Shown here: one piece after another, positions 23,369-35,475 of the stretch
Layout of the letters: each line of letters begins with the position of its first letter
How positions within the stretch are numbered: position 1 is the first letter of the stretch
Assembly: GCA_002221725.1 (NCBI GenBank)
Contig: NJFT01000176.1
Coordinates: 22,335-86,334, forward strand
DNA length: 64,000 nt
From: Scedosporium boydii
Lineage: Eukaryota; Ascomycota; Sordariomycetes; Microascales; Microascaceae
Reading direction: 5' to 3'
Program-made: the position numbers and the translations under genes
Notes under the pieces: model-generated
Seen by the model: only the letters and a program-made list of their open reading frames with translations
Told to the model about the DNA's origin: nothing
Databases searched by the model: none

Positions 23369-25552
23369 ATAACTAGCTATATGAATACTTTTACCGTATA
23401 ATGGCTTGGTAACCGTGAAAGTCCCCTGCCCTAAGAGTGTGATTGGGCCTATACTATGTAGTCTGCGCTTGCTGGCCTCCACGAGAACCTCGCTGTCTTT
23501 CTCCATCGCCTCGCCACTCCAGAGAGAGTAAACTGGGCTCAATGCCGGCGTTTTCAGTAGCACAACATACTGCCCACAAAGTAATCAATACATACCACAG
23601 CCGACATTTGCTTTATTAGTCTCAGTTACCTTGAAGGGGTTAAGACGGAAATGGGAGGCCAGCGGTACCGTCAGGAGGTCGGTGTAACACGAGTAGTGCA
23701 GGGCTCCATTTCAGAGCCCCCTCACAGGCACGTCACTTCCAAATTGTTTACAAGACTGGCTTGCTTGGCTTCGCAATTGGCACGCTCGAATGCGTTTGCA
23801 TGATTCAGCGTCACCTTCCTGACACTGGGACGGAATGGAAACAACGGATAGTGTCCGTTTTGCAGTTTCCAATATACCAAGGCAAGGCGGAAGACGAACC
23901 GGTGGATAAATGAACGGCAACGTTGACCGTTTGGAGCTCCCGCTGCTGCGCCGAGAAAAGCAGATTAATTGATTAGGATCGTACACACCGCAATTGATGG
24001 TCTCAGGAAGCTAACACAATAGCCTTCGGTCGGAGAAATATCTTGTGGGATAAAAAGCGGAGGATTTAATAACACTTTGTCCCCAGCAGTCGAAGAATCC
24101 ATATAACTATATCCCACAAGAAGCGGACGCCGCCATAAGTCCATGATTTCTTTTGCGTCTCTGAGCCCTTACTATCGTGCATCCCACTCCAGCGGCTGTC
24201 AGTCGTTCTCTAACCTAGTTTGGCATTTACTGGTCCTCCCGGTTGTCAGTTCAGCTTCTAGCGGAAACTGTTCATGTGGAAGCAAAATTATAATATATCA
24301 AGTGCGAAACTCTCATCCCTGCAGAGTTTTTTCTAGTCGTGCTTTGAAGCGGATGGTGGAGGGATGGATCCACTAAATGTCACTTGGACGGCTAGGATAG
24401 AACAGAATGAAGTAGGACCGTACAGAGCCTTCCTAGGGATCCAGGGTTCACCTATTTTAGGAACGATTGAGTACGAGTGGGCTTCCTGTGAGACTGGCTG
24501 CTGATCCTGAGACTAATGAATGAACCGCGGCTGTACCGCACTCTCCGTCGACCTGTTAATAAGGAGGGGTGACGGTGGAATACTATCATGGGGAGTCATG
24601 CCACGTGTTGGTAATTAGGGCGAGGACTAAGACTGAAATAGTTGGTGTCGATAATGATATGTATGGAACCTCTTAGGCACGCTGTGAGTCTGTGACCGAA
24701 AATGTGCTCAAGGGCTGTCTCATACTTGACGGTATAATGACACTTGAAATCAATTTATCTTCTTCCACTGAACTACAATAACTCTAACATGGGCTCGGGG
24801 AGAGAGGGGGGGAGAGAGAGAGAGAGAGAGAGATAGAGACTCATTGACGCTTCTTAGTTTCTTACTGAAAGATCAACAAGCTCACCCATAACCTAAATGC
24901 AGAGGATCCATGACCCCAACCTAGTCAAAAGGAATTTCACCATTATCCACAAGGTTCAGAGCAGATAGTTCCAGAGATGGTAGAATGAAATACTTGCGCA
25001 TAGCAACTGTAAATAACAGCTTGTACTCCTGAAATGTGATGTTTAATAACGCCAATACGACTTGACCGCCGCCATCGGTTTACCCCGAAGGAGGAGCACG
25101 TGTTTTCACCGATTCAGGCTGCCATCTAATGTCTTGCTGACTTCTGATCAATGGAAATGGAAAGAACGAAAGGGCCAGGCGGTTGATTCTTCTTCCATCA
25201 AATCCAGTTCCTGTCCAGCGGTTGAAGTTAGCATGACTGATTGAATAGCCGCCTAGTGGCTGGGCAAAGGGTGGGAAATCAAGCTTGTGCCCAACAGGGG
25301 CTCTGAGAGCCAATCAATCAGGCCAGGAGCACCACCAATCTTCTTGCAATCCTGTGTGCAGGAGCATCGTGTTGAGCGACCACCGCGACACTCCCATGGA
25401 ATGAACCGCTTCACACCGGCCTCTCGAAGCTTCACTGATCTATTTACCTTCACGCATCCACTGATGATTTTATATTCCGCTCCCCACCGGTTCCACCGCC
25501 CGGCAGATCTGCGTTTCCACGGATTGGAGAGGTCACCAACTCTTCACTAGCC
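23369..25552. other. Gene-poor 2.2 kb
   Basis: No supported gene. Features seen are an 11-bp perfect inverted repeat (CTTGTGGGATA at 24042-24052, its complement at 24110-24120), each arm followed within a few bases by GCGG, and a GA microsatellite at about 24802-24838. Confidence 0.5.
24802..24838. repeat. GA-rich microsatellite
   Basis: A G run passes into about ten uninterrupted GA dinucleotides. Simple repeat, no coding context. Confidence 0.8.
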
Positions 25553-28448
25553 ATGGTCCGATTTTGGACTTGTGCCATTACAGGGTGCCCAAACGCTGCG
25601 GCCATCGACATTGGTGGTTGCGAGCGATGTGAATCGATGTATTGCGCAACACATATCACGTCTACGTTGCATACATGTGAGGTAAGATACCCACCATCTG
25701 TGCATAGAGCCGCTGAACTGAAATTCGCAGAAGAGCGAACCCCTCGATGATGACGCCTGGCTGGCAGCCCAGACAGCAGAGTTAGTCACTCTCAACCAGA
25801 AGACGAACCATGCGGCCCTTCTACGGCACGCAAAGCAGCTTTCAGGCGGCTTGGAATGCCGTGTAGATGACGAAGATTCTCTGGGGCGCCGTCGAATGGG
25901 CGGCATGCATATTCATCTTCAGCTTATATTTGAAGACGGGACTGTCTGACTAGCCCGAATCCTCCGAGAGACCTACACGTCTTTCAGTGATGAACTCAGC
26001 AATCAGATCTTGCTCAGCGAATGTGCGACACTTCGATGGCTGGAGTCCCTTGACGTACCGACACGGCGACTTCACGGCTACGGGCTGCGTGGTGACCCTC
26101 GGAACGAAGTAGGCGTCGCTTATATGATTATTGACAAACTTCCTGGCCAGCCTTTCAACTCGTCCGTAGCCTCGGAGACGCAAAAATCAAAGGTGCTGAG
26201 CCAATGGGCTGACATCCTCTGCATTTTGGGCAAACATCCTCTCAACAAGATTGGGTCCTTGAAGTTCGACATAAATGGGGCAATCGACGTAGGCCCCATT
26301 GCGAGCGACAGGACTGGGACTTTGCCTTGCATAGGTCCCTTCAAAGGGGCGGAAAGCTTTTACAGCACGTGGGCCGAAACGTATCTCGAACTCATCGCCG
26401 ATGGCCAACTCTTTTCCTCGTATTCGGTTGATGCGTACATAATGTTTAAATTCCTGGCGGAGCAGGCAAAGGCAGGCTCTTGGCTCCAAAAATGGCAGGG
26501 TATCAACTCAGGGCCTTTTTTCCTAAAACACGTAGACGACAAAGGAGACCACATTCTTATCGACGACGACTTTCGAATCACCGGCATCATTGACCGGACT
26601 TTCGCGAGGGCAGTCCCAGCATGCGAAGCTTTTGGCCCTTCCCTTGTGTCTTCGAACACTAGTGATCTCTTCACAGGAAGACCAGGGTTGAGTGAAGAGG
26701 ATGGAATCTTGGGTCGAGAGTTGCAGCGCCGCGGGGCACCACACTGCTACTTCGAATCAGATGGGATACGACGATTCCTCTTCGGTCTAGGGATGGGATT
26801 GGGTCTCACAAGAGATGAGGCCATCGACGTTTTCCGAGGTCTTGTCGCTACCTTCGACGGTGCCATGCCCGATTGCCAAGAATGGCGGCGAGCCAGCCTA
26901 GTCAAGTGGGCCAATGATGCCCGACTGGTCGCCCTTTGCCATGCGTCGCAAGGAGGCGTATCCCTCGGTCCAGCGGTTCATGCGGTGCCTACACCGGAAG
27001 TTCCTCGTTTCGCAACTTGCTCCTACTCCAATTGCGATCGCCCGAGTGTCCGTGGCCGAAGCTGCCCGACCTGTATGAGACATGTATGCGCCATCCATAT
27101 TCTCCCTCGACATCACAAATGCCCATCCACTACCGACGTAAGTCCTCAAGAGTTTTACCCAACACGGCCTCGGTTGCCGCATCCACTAACGAGGCCCTAG
27201 GTTGATGATGCCACCTGGGAGATGAATATCAATAATGAAGTTGAGGCGCTTCTTAACCAGGTGGATGTCCCCGAGCTTGTCCGCAAGGCCAGTTCACTTC
27301 GCGACGGAAAGCCCTGCAAGTTCTATCCCGGAAAGCACCTGGGAAACGGCGCTATCATGGGCTGCGCAAATTATCATGCCTGGATTATCTTCGATGATGG
27401 AGTTAAGTGGCTTGTTAGAATTCCTCGTACTGCAGCGTTTAGCGACATCCCCCCAGATCTCGTTGTTTACTTGGTTGAGAGCGAGTACGCGACCCTCAAG
27501 TTCCTGGAGAACCTCAACGTGCCTGCTCCCAGAGCCCACTGGCTTGGGCTTTCTTCGGGCCCTGGTAACTTGGTCAGGGTAAGCTACATACTTGAGGATG
27601 CTATGCCGGGAAACCCCTTCTACGCTCATCAGGCAACCGCTGAACAGAAGTCGCATGTTTACAACCAATACGCCGACATCCTCATCGACATTAGTCGCTC
27701 CTCTAGAGACCAGGCTTGCTCCCTTCTTCATCATGGTAAGGAGACCGAAGGGGCCGCGATCGCGAGTAATCGGTTCCTGTCACTCGGAAAGCATGGACCC
27801 TTTGCCGATCCACTTGACTACTTTACTTCCATCGCAGATCTTCACCTTGACTTAATTTCCGATGGGCAACCTTACCCGGAATACCCCAAGGAGGTATTCC
27901 TCTTCTACAGACTACTCAGAGACCGGGCTGCTCCGGCTCTAGCCGCGGCTACGACGTCCACTGGCGGATTCTTCCTCAAGCACGTTGACGACAAAGGGGA
28001 TCATATACTTATTGACGAGAACTACAACATCACCGCCATCATTGACTGGCAGTTTGCACGTTTCGTCCCGGCGTGCGAGGCCTTTGGGCCTTCTCTATTC
28101 ACTGCCGACCTGGGCAATCTGTACAGTCCACTTGCAGGACTTAGCACCGATGATAGAACTTTAGGGGAAGATCTGAGGCGAAAGGGGAGGGAGGACCCCG
28201 CGGAATTTGCCACTGGAAGCGAACTTGCAAGGCGGTTTCACTTTGGGCTTGCTTCGGGACTTTTGAGGAGCGAAGCCCTAGGAATGATTAGGGGGGTACT
28301 CTCTTTGCTCGAGGGCGAGGTGTCTGAGGAGAGACTGCAAGATTGGACGGAGAAGGAGTGGAGTCATGCGGTTGGCGATCCATGCCGTGAGAAAATTCAG
28401 GAATTGATGGCAGAACTTGAGAAAGAGAGACTAGAAGATACAGCATAG
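25553..28448 (+). CDS. Tandem zinc-finger/phosphotransferase fusion with an internal in-frame TGA
   Basis: Three exons, 25553-25681, 25731-27137 and 27201-28448, make one frame of about 927 codons. Copy 1 has a Cys/His finger (CAITGCP ... CERCESMYCATH ... HTC) then an aminoglycoside-phosphotransferase/choline-kinase-like domain with HVDDKGDHIL as the catalytic loop and IID as the metal site. Copy 2 repeats both: CSYSNCD ... CPTCMRHVCAIH ... HKC, spliced to a second APH domain with the same HVDDKGDHIL and IIDW. There is no stop or Met between copy 1 and finger 2. At 25947-25949 the frame has TGA followed by CTAG, where copy 2 has Trp (DDGVKWLVRI versus EDGTV-stop-LARI). Copy 1 also has IIDR for IIDW. 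Either the gene is read through, or copy 1 is newly inactivated and two shorter products are made. The substrate is unknown. Confidence 0.72.
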
Positions 28449-28614
28449 TTTAAGTTATCTCTATTTAGACAAATATTCGGCGACGAAGCGTTACGTGGAG
28501 TTATGTAGACATGGAAATATACACCGTGGAAAAGCGCGGTAGTATTATGCGTGTGCAGGCACGTGGGCATCCGCAAATTGAGAGTGAGGCGGTCTTATAG
28601 CCAGATCGCTATTA

Positions 28615-29014
28615 TGTTATGGCACGAGGTAACCGCAGGGCCACATTAGGGCAGAGGGGGCACTAGGATCACCTCAGGATGACAGAACCAGCACGGAAGA
28701 CAGTCGTCATTCCAATTGGAGAGGTATGATGTGGTAAATAGGCTGGATAGAGTATGCCTATAGAGCTATAGGCGTACTGAATCTAGAGTGTGAGATAAGG
28801 TTGGAATAGGGAAACTAAGAGGGAACTTTCAGAGTAACGGAAGAGCTTGGGGGAAGATCATATGAGGAGCTGGGAAGAATATAAAAAGGGAGGATTCCAG
28901 AGGAAAAGAAGAAGGGGGGAATCAGCAATTAGTGACCCTTTCATACCAGACCCATACTCGACCTTCACTAGTCTTACTGTTCTCCTTCACTCTGTGACAC
29001 GACCTACTCTTACA
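28615..29014. repeat. Solo LTR of a second retrotransposon family, 400 bp
   Basis: The element starts TGTTATGGCACGAGG and ends CTACTCTTACA (TG...CA). It is flanked by TATTA at 28610-28614 and TATTA at 29015-29019, a 5-bp target-site duplication. It contains an AT-rich TATAAAAAG box near 28881 and no coding sequence. Its sequence is unlike the LTR at 20 kb, so a different family is involved. Confidence 0.6.
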
Positions 29015-29019
29015 TATTA

Positions 29020-30811
29020 CTGCTTAGGTAGTTAATGGATGGCTACTTCGAACTTCATCCTTAACACCTACTTAATTCGGATATACTAGACTAACTAGAA
29101 TACAAGGTTTATGTCTAGACTTCCCCGGGGGTCTCGGCAGGCATTCCGATTCGTTTACATCGGGCACAGCACCAACTATTGGGTTGATCTACTCTGGCTT
29201 CACGAATTCCTTGAGAATAGCCTGAAGCCCAAGATAACCCAATTCGGTCCTATCCTTGATTTGCCCCATGCTATCGATTAAGTGTGAGCATTGCTACGTT
29301 TTCCAGGTGTGGGTGACAGTGGTGGGCTTACCTGGTGCTTCTTGGGAATCACTGAAGATGGAGGGTCAGCCGTGGAGAATCCGGATAGAGCCTGGCCTCC
29401 AATATGGAGTATTCCCTCTGGACGACGAAACCGTTTGTATCTGGATCATTCGGTCTATAAGATTTCATCTTCTAGGCCTTCGAGTTCATTAATCCATCGT
29501 TAGTTCGATTCAGTTAATGAAGGGGGTCAATGGTAGAGCACAACATACTAGGCCATGGCCCTCCTCTCCTTCCTTGAAACAAGCAACCTTGAGCGTGCCG
29601 TGAGCCTCGGTCGGAGGACTCAGTCCTTGGTCGACCCGTTCGTTGTTGATAAGACACATCGCCTGTGTTTGCAACCCCATCCAAAACTGGCGGGTGTGGT
29701 TGGCGTTAAACTCCTTCCCACCATAGTAAGCCACTATCTGCAAGATCTGCTCGAAGTCTATAACAATCTTGCTAGGGTTGTGGAGATTCGGGATTCAAAG
29801 AAGAATAAGACGCCAGTGTGTCTGCCTCAGCTGGAGATGATGGCCCTGTAAGGTTTCGGTGGAGACTAAGAGAACATTGCCGGAGGCGGCTTGTGCAAGG
29901 ATACCACCCAGCCCATGCTCAACAAGGACTATTACGCCGTTATTAGGCCGCGTTTCGCCGCGATCGTCGGCTTCGTTGCCTCGTGAATCCAGCTCAGGGA
30001 CATAAACCCTCCAGGGACGCCTGGTTCTCCCGACGCCATCCTTCACGATAGGCGAGTTCCTAATTAGAACCTCTTAGAGACGGAATAGCTTCTCCAAAGA
30101 GATGCTAGGATGTGTTGAAGGAAATTCGCGCGATCAGGATTTGTTTGGTTCCTTCAAGAAACATAAGGCGAGGCAGTCGACTCGCCAGGCTGGGAATCAA
30201 ATCCTTGGCGGTGTTACCCCGCGGATATTAGCGTCATGTGTCCCTCGATCTATGCAGTCTTCTCCTTTGCTCATCCTGAACTGCTTGGCATGCACGTTGA
30301 TATTGGTCCCTGGATGTGAACCACGAAACAAACCCAGCCCTCCTCTACTGTAATAAGAGACTTGGCAGTAGGCATTATGGGAAAGCGAATGACGAAATCG
30401 CCGAGGCAAAATGAATAAAAGTGTCGGATTAGGAATCTATATGGTATATTTTTCAACATTCATAACCATTTTTGTTCATCTACTTGAGTCGATGTTTGCT
30501 CCCCTGTATGGGAAATGCTACACCAGGCAGCAACCTTAACACCGACATGCTGCGACTAGCGGTACGAATGAACTGCAAAGAAGCAACACTCAACCCGGCC
30601 ACACAAGGTATAAGAGCAAGAACTTACACGCTCGCCCTCTTCTCGGAAATTTGATTGGATTGGGGATCTTAATACACTCGGCGGAATTGAGCCCTGTTTG
30701 GCATCTCCCGACGGGTATATGTCAGGCATATCATTTGAGCCCTTATTGAGGCTCGAGAACCACTGGCGGTAAAGGTCTTATTGTTTTGACAGCAAAGCTT
30801 CGTGGGGCGGC
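29020..30811. other. Gene-poor 1.8 kb
   Basis: Several overlapping short frames on both strands (for example minus 29743-29510 and 30046-29795) look weakly coding, but I could not link them into a recognisable protein. They may be remnants. No RNA gene was seen. Confidence 0.4.
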
Positions 30812-31978
30812 ATGAATTCATTGGGCCACGTTGGTAGAGGTTGCTCGGAATTCCTGCATGTACTTCGTACAACGCCCAATAAGAACGACCAGATGGCCGA
30901 CCATGTAGCAGCCCAATGTAGGGCTCTTGCGTCAGTGACCGACTGCGGTTTGCTTGCGTGCTCGTTATATTCCGTCAATGAATCTCCCAGCATATATAAG
31001 GCCAAGAAGTCTACAACCACCTCATCAACCAAGGCAAAGCTGGCATCCTCAAAGATGGCCACCAACAGTGCTCCTGGGAAACAAGCTCGCCCCAATAAGC
31101 CCAACTCTCACAGCACCAAGAAACAAGCCATAAACTTCGGCGCAACCACATCCTCCTCCAAAACCTCCTCAAAGTTAGGAACAGTAGCAGGTACTACCCA
31201 GTCGAAGCCTGCATTAACCAAGCCTCATCCATCAGCAGGCATTCTTCCAGGGAAGAGCCAAGCAGTTTCCAAATCTACTCCCAAGATTGAACCTATCAAA
31301 TCTAAACCTATCAAGTCTAATACTGGCAAGCCTTTGACCACTAAAGATAAGCAAAACATTAAGGTTAAGTAAAAGAAAGCCATAGTAAAGCCTAAATCAA
31401 AACCCGAAATTCCTAAACCTCCTAAACCCTCATCAGTCTCTACTAGCTTTAGAGGTATCGCCTCCCTCTTGGACTTCATTAACATACTAAAACCTTAGGC
31501 TAAACCCCTACTGAAGGACCCTAAGGAGGATCACAAGAAGAAGGAAACACCTGAGGAGAGGGCAAAGAGGCTTAAGAAGGAAGCCCGTCAACGATTACAC
31601 GTCAGCTGGAAGGCAGATAAAGAGCTCGAACAAGTAAGATACTTCTAGAAGGAGGATAAGGTGTTTCGACTCAAGGATGATAAGGGGAAAGGCATGGTTC
31701 TGAAGAGGTAAGGTAAGGTCCTAGATGAGGATGAGGAGGATGAAGAAGATGAGCTTCCCTATCAACCCTAGCTGGACTCTATGCTAATAGATTTCTCTAA
31801 TGTGCCTGAAGATTACAGGAAGAAGACGTACGCAACTCGGGGCGGTGACCCCGGATACTTCAGGGTCTTAAGCAGAGGCTGCACCCCAATCCGATTGACA
31901 CCCTGTGCGAGCAACGAGAAGGGGACCTTGAGTGGGCAGATACATATATTTTTTCCTCGTCTCAACCTAGCAACCTAG
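30812..31978 (+). pseudogene. Relic of a fungal PNUTS-like (TFIIS-N / PP1-regulator) gene, stops of RIP type
   Basis: One reading frame runs for about 390 codons, interrupted by five stops: TAA 31370, TAG 31496, TAG 31646, TAA 31709 and TAG 31769. Each would be Gln (CAA or CAG) after one C-to-T change. The protein is Lys/Ser/Pro-rich, then has a charged region (EERAKRLKKEAR) and a conserved block (HVSWKADKELEQVRYF) near 31600-31650. An acidic DEDEEDEEDE run and IDFSNVPEDYRKKTY follow. That order resembles the central part of fungal TFIIS-N/CCCH proteins related to the PP1 nuclear targeting subunit. Ends are ragged; after 31850 similarity is lost. Confidence 0.55.
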
Positions 31979-32015
31979 CAGCATTACTTCACCAAGAAAA
32001 TCAGCATTTTAAGCG

Positions 32016-33094
32016 ATGGAGTTAGCATTACTTTCTGACAATGAATCAACCGCCACTACTTTGTCCCGAGAGTCTACCACTCAACAAGTTGTGCAAGTTA
32101 GTCGGGTGGTCCGGGCAGAGAGAAGTGGTGGCTGCATAACCATTGCCGTCGTTCACGATTCGAGTCTGAAGCCTCTTAGGAAAGAGTGCAAGGATCGCAA
32201 GAAGTGGAAATGTAGGTCTATCACTTAGTCCTCCTTTCATCTTGCACGCGTAACATGTCCGTTTAACTTTCCGTGAAAATAGCTGCTCCAGTCATGCTCT
32301 TTACGACTCCCGAGAACCTCCAAGACACCATTGACGAGATCGATTTTTCTCCCGCACGCAAAGTCTTAAAGATTCTGGCCGCCGCCGACATTCCAGGAAT
32401 ATCGTTCCATGTTCCCTCCCATTTTGAAGAACTTTGGGTTCTCAGATGCGCTACCAAGGAGGATAAGCGTGTTCTTCTCATCGACGGATCCTCCACTTAT
32501 AAGGACGTGCGGCTCGATAGCTGGCAGGCCCACCACCATGCAAAGCACAAGCTTGTTATCGGCCATCGGAGAGGTGTTCGGATCAAGGTGGATAACGTCA
32601 CCTCTCATAAACGCTGGGCCCGATCACGCAGCAATTTCAGTGAAGCCGAACGTGAAGAACTATGTCAGCGTTTTGGCGAGCTGGCCGGCAAAACTGGCTG
32701 GGAGCAGGTGAAAGGAACTGTGTCGGCCATTATGGGACTTCTCGCCGGAGGCTGCAAGTTCACGCTCACTGCCCAAGGGACAGCCGGCGGCATCTACGTG
32801 AAATACTCCTTCGGGTTTCGCAGCCTTGAACTGGGAGCGGCAGGCGCCAAGGGGACCCTCATCGCCACCGCTGCTGGGCATGCTCTTGTGCTTGGCGTGG
32901 TAACTGCTGCTGCGATATACTTTATCCCTTGGGAAAGCCTGTTTGCCTGGTTGAAAGATGCGGTTTCCTGGATCTGGGACAAGATTTGCAAGGTTTGGGA
33001 GAGCTTCAAAGGCTGGGTTATGAGCTTTTTTGCCAGTGGTGCTGCCGAGAAGAGCATCCCCCATGGGCCCAGACCGATGGGCTTCTCCGGGTAG
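32016..33094 (+). CDS. Unknown protein with C-terminal membrane segments
   Basis: Two exons, 32016-32211 and 32283-33094, join T/CT to give about 335 residues. The N-terminal part is Ser/Thr-rich. A mixed alpha/beta region follows (residues ~70-210). Near the C-terminus is GTLIATAAGHALVLGVVTAA, a clear transmembrane helix, then a Trp-rich amphipathic stretch (LFAWLKDAVSWIWDKICKVW) and a short polar tail. I recognise no domain. Codon use looks normal and the frame is intact, in contrast to the decayed gene just upstream. Confidence 0.65.
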
Positions 33095-33548
33095 GATCGT
33101 TCTCGAACGAGCGGAGACAACAGCTTAGGGTTTATTAACAGAAATTTCACGAGCCAAAAAGGGTTAGAAATCATCACGCGGCACTCAACTCTGTTTTTTC
33201 CTCCCATTGCTATTTCCTATATCTGCCGGCCTTTCGTTGCTTGAGAGTTTTACCTCAGTTGATGCAAGTACATAATTAAGCATCGCCTTCTTGAGTCGGG
33301 AGGGCTTGGATACTCAGGTCCTGCCTTGAAGCGACCAGCTTGTGATGCGTACAAAGTATAAACAAAGTTGCCAGGTCACAATGAAGACGGCCTTTTACCG
33401 TTTCGGATACCGGGATTCAATTATAATCGACGATGAACCAAACAACCTATAAATCGAGGTCAAAGCTAGCGCAGCTCCCCAAGTTATATCCCTAGCTAAG
33501 CTTATCCCCAGATAATTATCTCAAATTCTCGGCGTTAGACCAAGTTTC
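33095..33548. other. Intergenic, convergent 3' ends
   Basis: About 450 bases without a supported gene. Confidence 0.45.
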
Positions 33549-35475
33549 CTATTCCCTTTTCGTAGCAACCACCCGGAAACCATGTTGCATGAACACGCCC
33601 CTACAAACCGACTTCACACTGGTGGTCGGGTTAAGAAGTTGCAGGTCAAAGTGACGAAGCAGCTGATATGATATTAGTTTAATTGGGAACTCTTGCCCAT
33701 TCTTGTGAGACTGCTGGACGTACCTCGAAAAAGATCTTATTCAATTCCACATACGCGATGCTCTGCCCAAGACACTTGAACTTTCCGTGAGCGAACACTA
33801 AATCCAGCGCTGATTCTTTCGCGCGGATTTCTTCACTAGTGCCTTCAAACCATCTCTCAGGCCTGAACACCGCCGCGTCCTCGCCCCAAACATCTTTGTT
33901 TCTAGCCAGGCCAAAAGCATTGTATCCGATACGCGTGCCGCCGGGGATATGCAGTCCGTTGTGGGTGTCTCCCTCTGGTGGTGTAATTTTGGTCATAACA
34001 CTGGCGACCGGAGGGTAGATGCGGAGGCCTTCTTTGATGACGGCCTGGAGATATGGGAGATTTTGGGCGACTTTGTTTGGGATTGGGGAAGGGGTCGTTT
34101 TAGAGACGTCTGCTATTTCTGCTAGGAGCTTGGCGTAGACTGGTGGGTGGGTGATGATGTAGAGAAGCGTAGTGCGTATGGCCGTTGCGCTTGTTTCAGA
34201 GCCTGCAAGTCTAGAGCAAGTGGCGGTCAGCAGGGGTAAAAAAAAGAAGAAGAGGAGCAAAGACAAAAAGAGGAAAGCATGGATCAACAAAATTTCTCAC
34301 ATCTGGAGAAGCGTTTCGGACTGAGCCTCGCGCTGGGTGAGACCGTGTCGGACGAAGGATCCGAGCATATCTCTTTGTTCCTGCCGATCTGGGCCGAACC
34401 TCTCAGCAGCCTTCTCCTTACAGATTCTGGCAACACGATTAGCGGGACGGCCGTCGAACGCGGGCCAAAGGCACTCACCCAATAACTCGGCCGTAACCTC
34501 TCTTGTCTGTGTCGGACGGCATAAACATCCTCATGACTATGGAGTCCATGATCCATTTCAGCTTGGGCATGGTCGAGACGAGCATGATAGCTCCCAGGCT
34601 CTCTTCTATGGCGGCTACGTATCCAAAGACGTCCGAATCGGTAGGTAGACATCCAAAGGGCTCACTGTAAGCAACATCTGAGATGACATCGAGAGTGAAG
34701 AACTGTGTCTTGCGTGCCAAGTCGAAAGCCTTCACGTTCCCAGGTGTGGATGTGTACTTGTCATTGATGAGGCTAATGAAAGCTTTGATGTTGCGGTCGA
34801 TCTTGTGCTCCAGAGCATCGACTTCTTTGCCGGAGTACTAGTAGCGAATCGTGTGAGCTAGAATCTCCGAATGAGCGGCGACGGGGTCTCAGCTCGCAAA
34901 TCCCGGGCCGGCTCCGGAGGACAGAAAACAGACTTACACCGGCAGCCATCTTGGTTCGGAGAATATTATGTAGTTCGTCATCCTGTTGAGACAAAACATT
35001 GTCGAGATTCGGGTCGAAGCGCATCGAGACATACCAGTCAGCCCGGGTATACCGAGATCGAACCCCGAGAATTCGGCGGAGGAGGACGGGATCACTGGTA
35101 AGAAGCTCATTTGGCCCGATCCGTATAAGTGTTCCTGCAAACTCGACCCCACATCCGTTAGCGTAGGAATAACGGCGGCTCCCAAGGTTTCACAAGCTGA
35201 ACGGATCGGCACGATGCCATGAAAGGGAATTTACCGTATCTCTCAGCTGCATGACTTAGTACCCAATGGGAATTGCCCTCCATGATTGTGCGAACCATCC
35301 AGAGGTTCGTGAACCCTGCCAGGGGTGGCCCTTTGATGTGACGCAGACGGGTCCATGTGCAGAGTGTTAGAACTATATTGGCAGCCACGAAGCCCAGGGA
35401 TACCACAGCTCCTGTGATGACCCAGTTGTCGAGCGCCTGGTAAAACAGTTTCGGCAAAGAGCGAAGGGAGATCAT
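33549..35475 (-). CDS. Cytochrome P450 monooxygenase
   Basis: Membrane-anchored haem monooxygenase, probably in the ER. Six exons, 35475-35235, 35134-34938, 34837-34479, 34426-34301, 34210-33724 and 33662-33549, give 507 residues with all phases consistent. An N-terminal anchor (VVSLGFVAANIVLTLCTW) is followed by the proline hinge IKGPPLAGF. The I-helix motif is AGSETSATA, the K-helix is KEGLRIYPP (ExxR), PERW follows, and the haem loop is FAHGKFKCLGQ. The protein resembles the pisatin-demethylase/benzoate-hydroxylase-like group. The last short exon restores the normal C-terminus; without it the frame stops 19 residues after the haem region. It lies near the ABC transporter. Confidence 0.92.

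Noticed and set aside
25850..25955. Intron that would remove the TGA in the fused kinase gene
   Set aside because: CTGACTAG looks like a branch point plus acceptor, but any such intron would delete the conserved strands just before the Trp position that copy 2 retains.
29510..30060. Minus-strand hypothetical gene downstream of the second LTR
   Set aside because: The two frames could not be joined by a believable intron and show no recognisable domain.
30812..31978. Alternative genetic code with TAA/TAG as Gln
   Set aside because: Intact neighbouring genes end properly at TAA and TAG, so the stops in this relic are damage.
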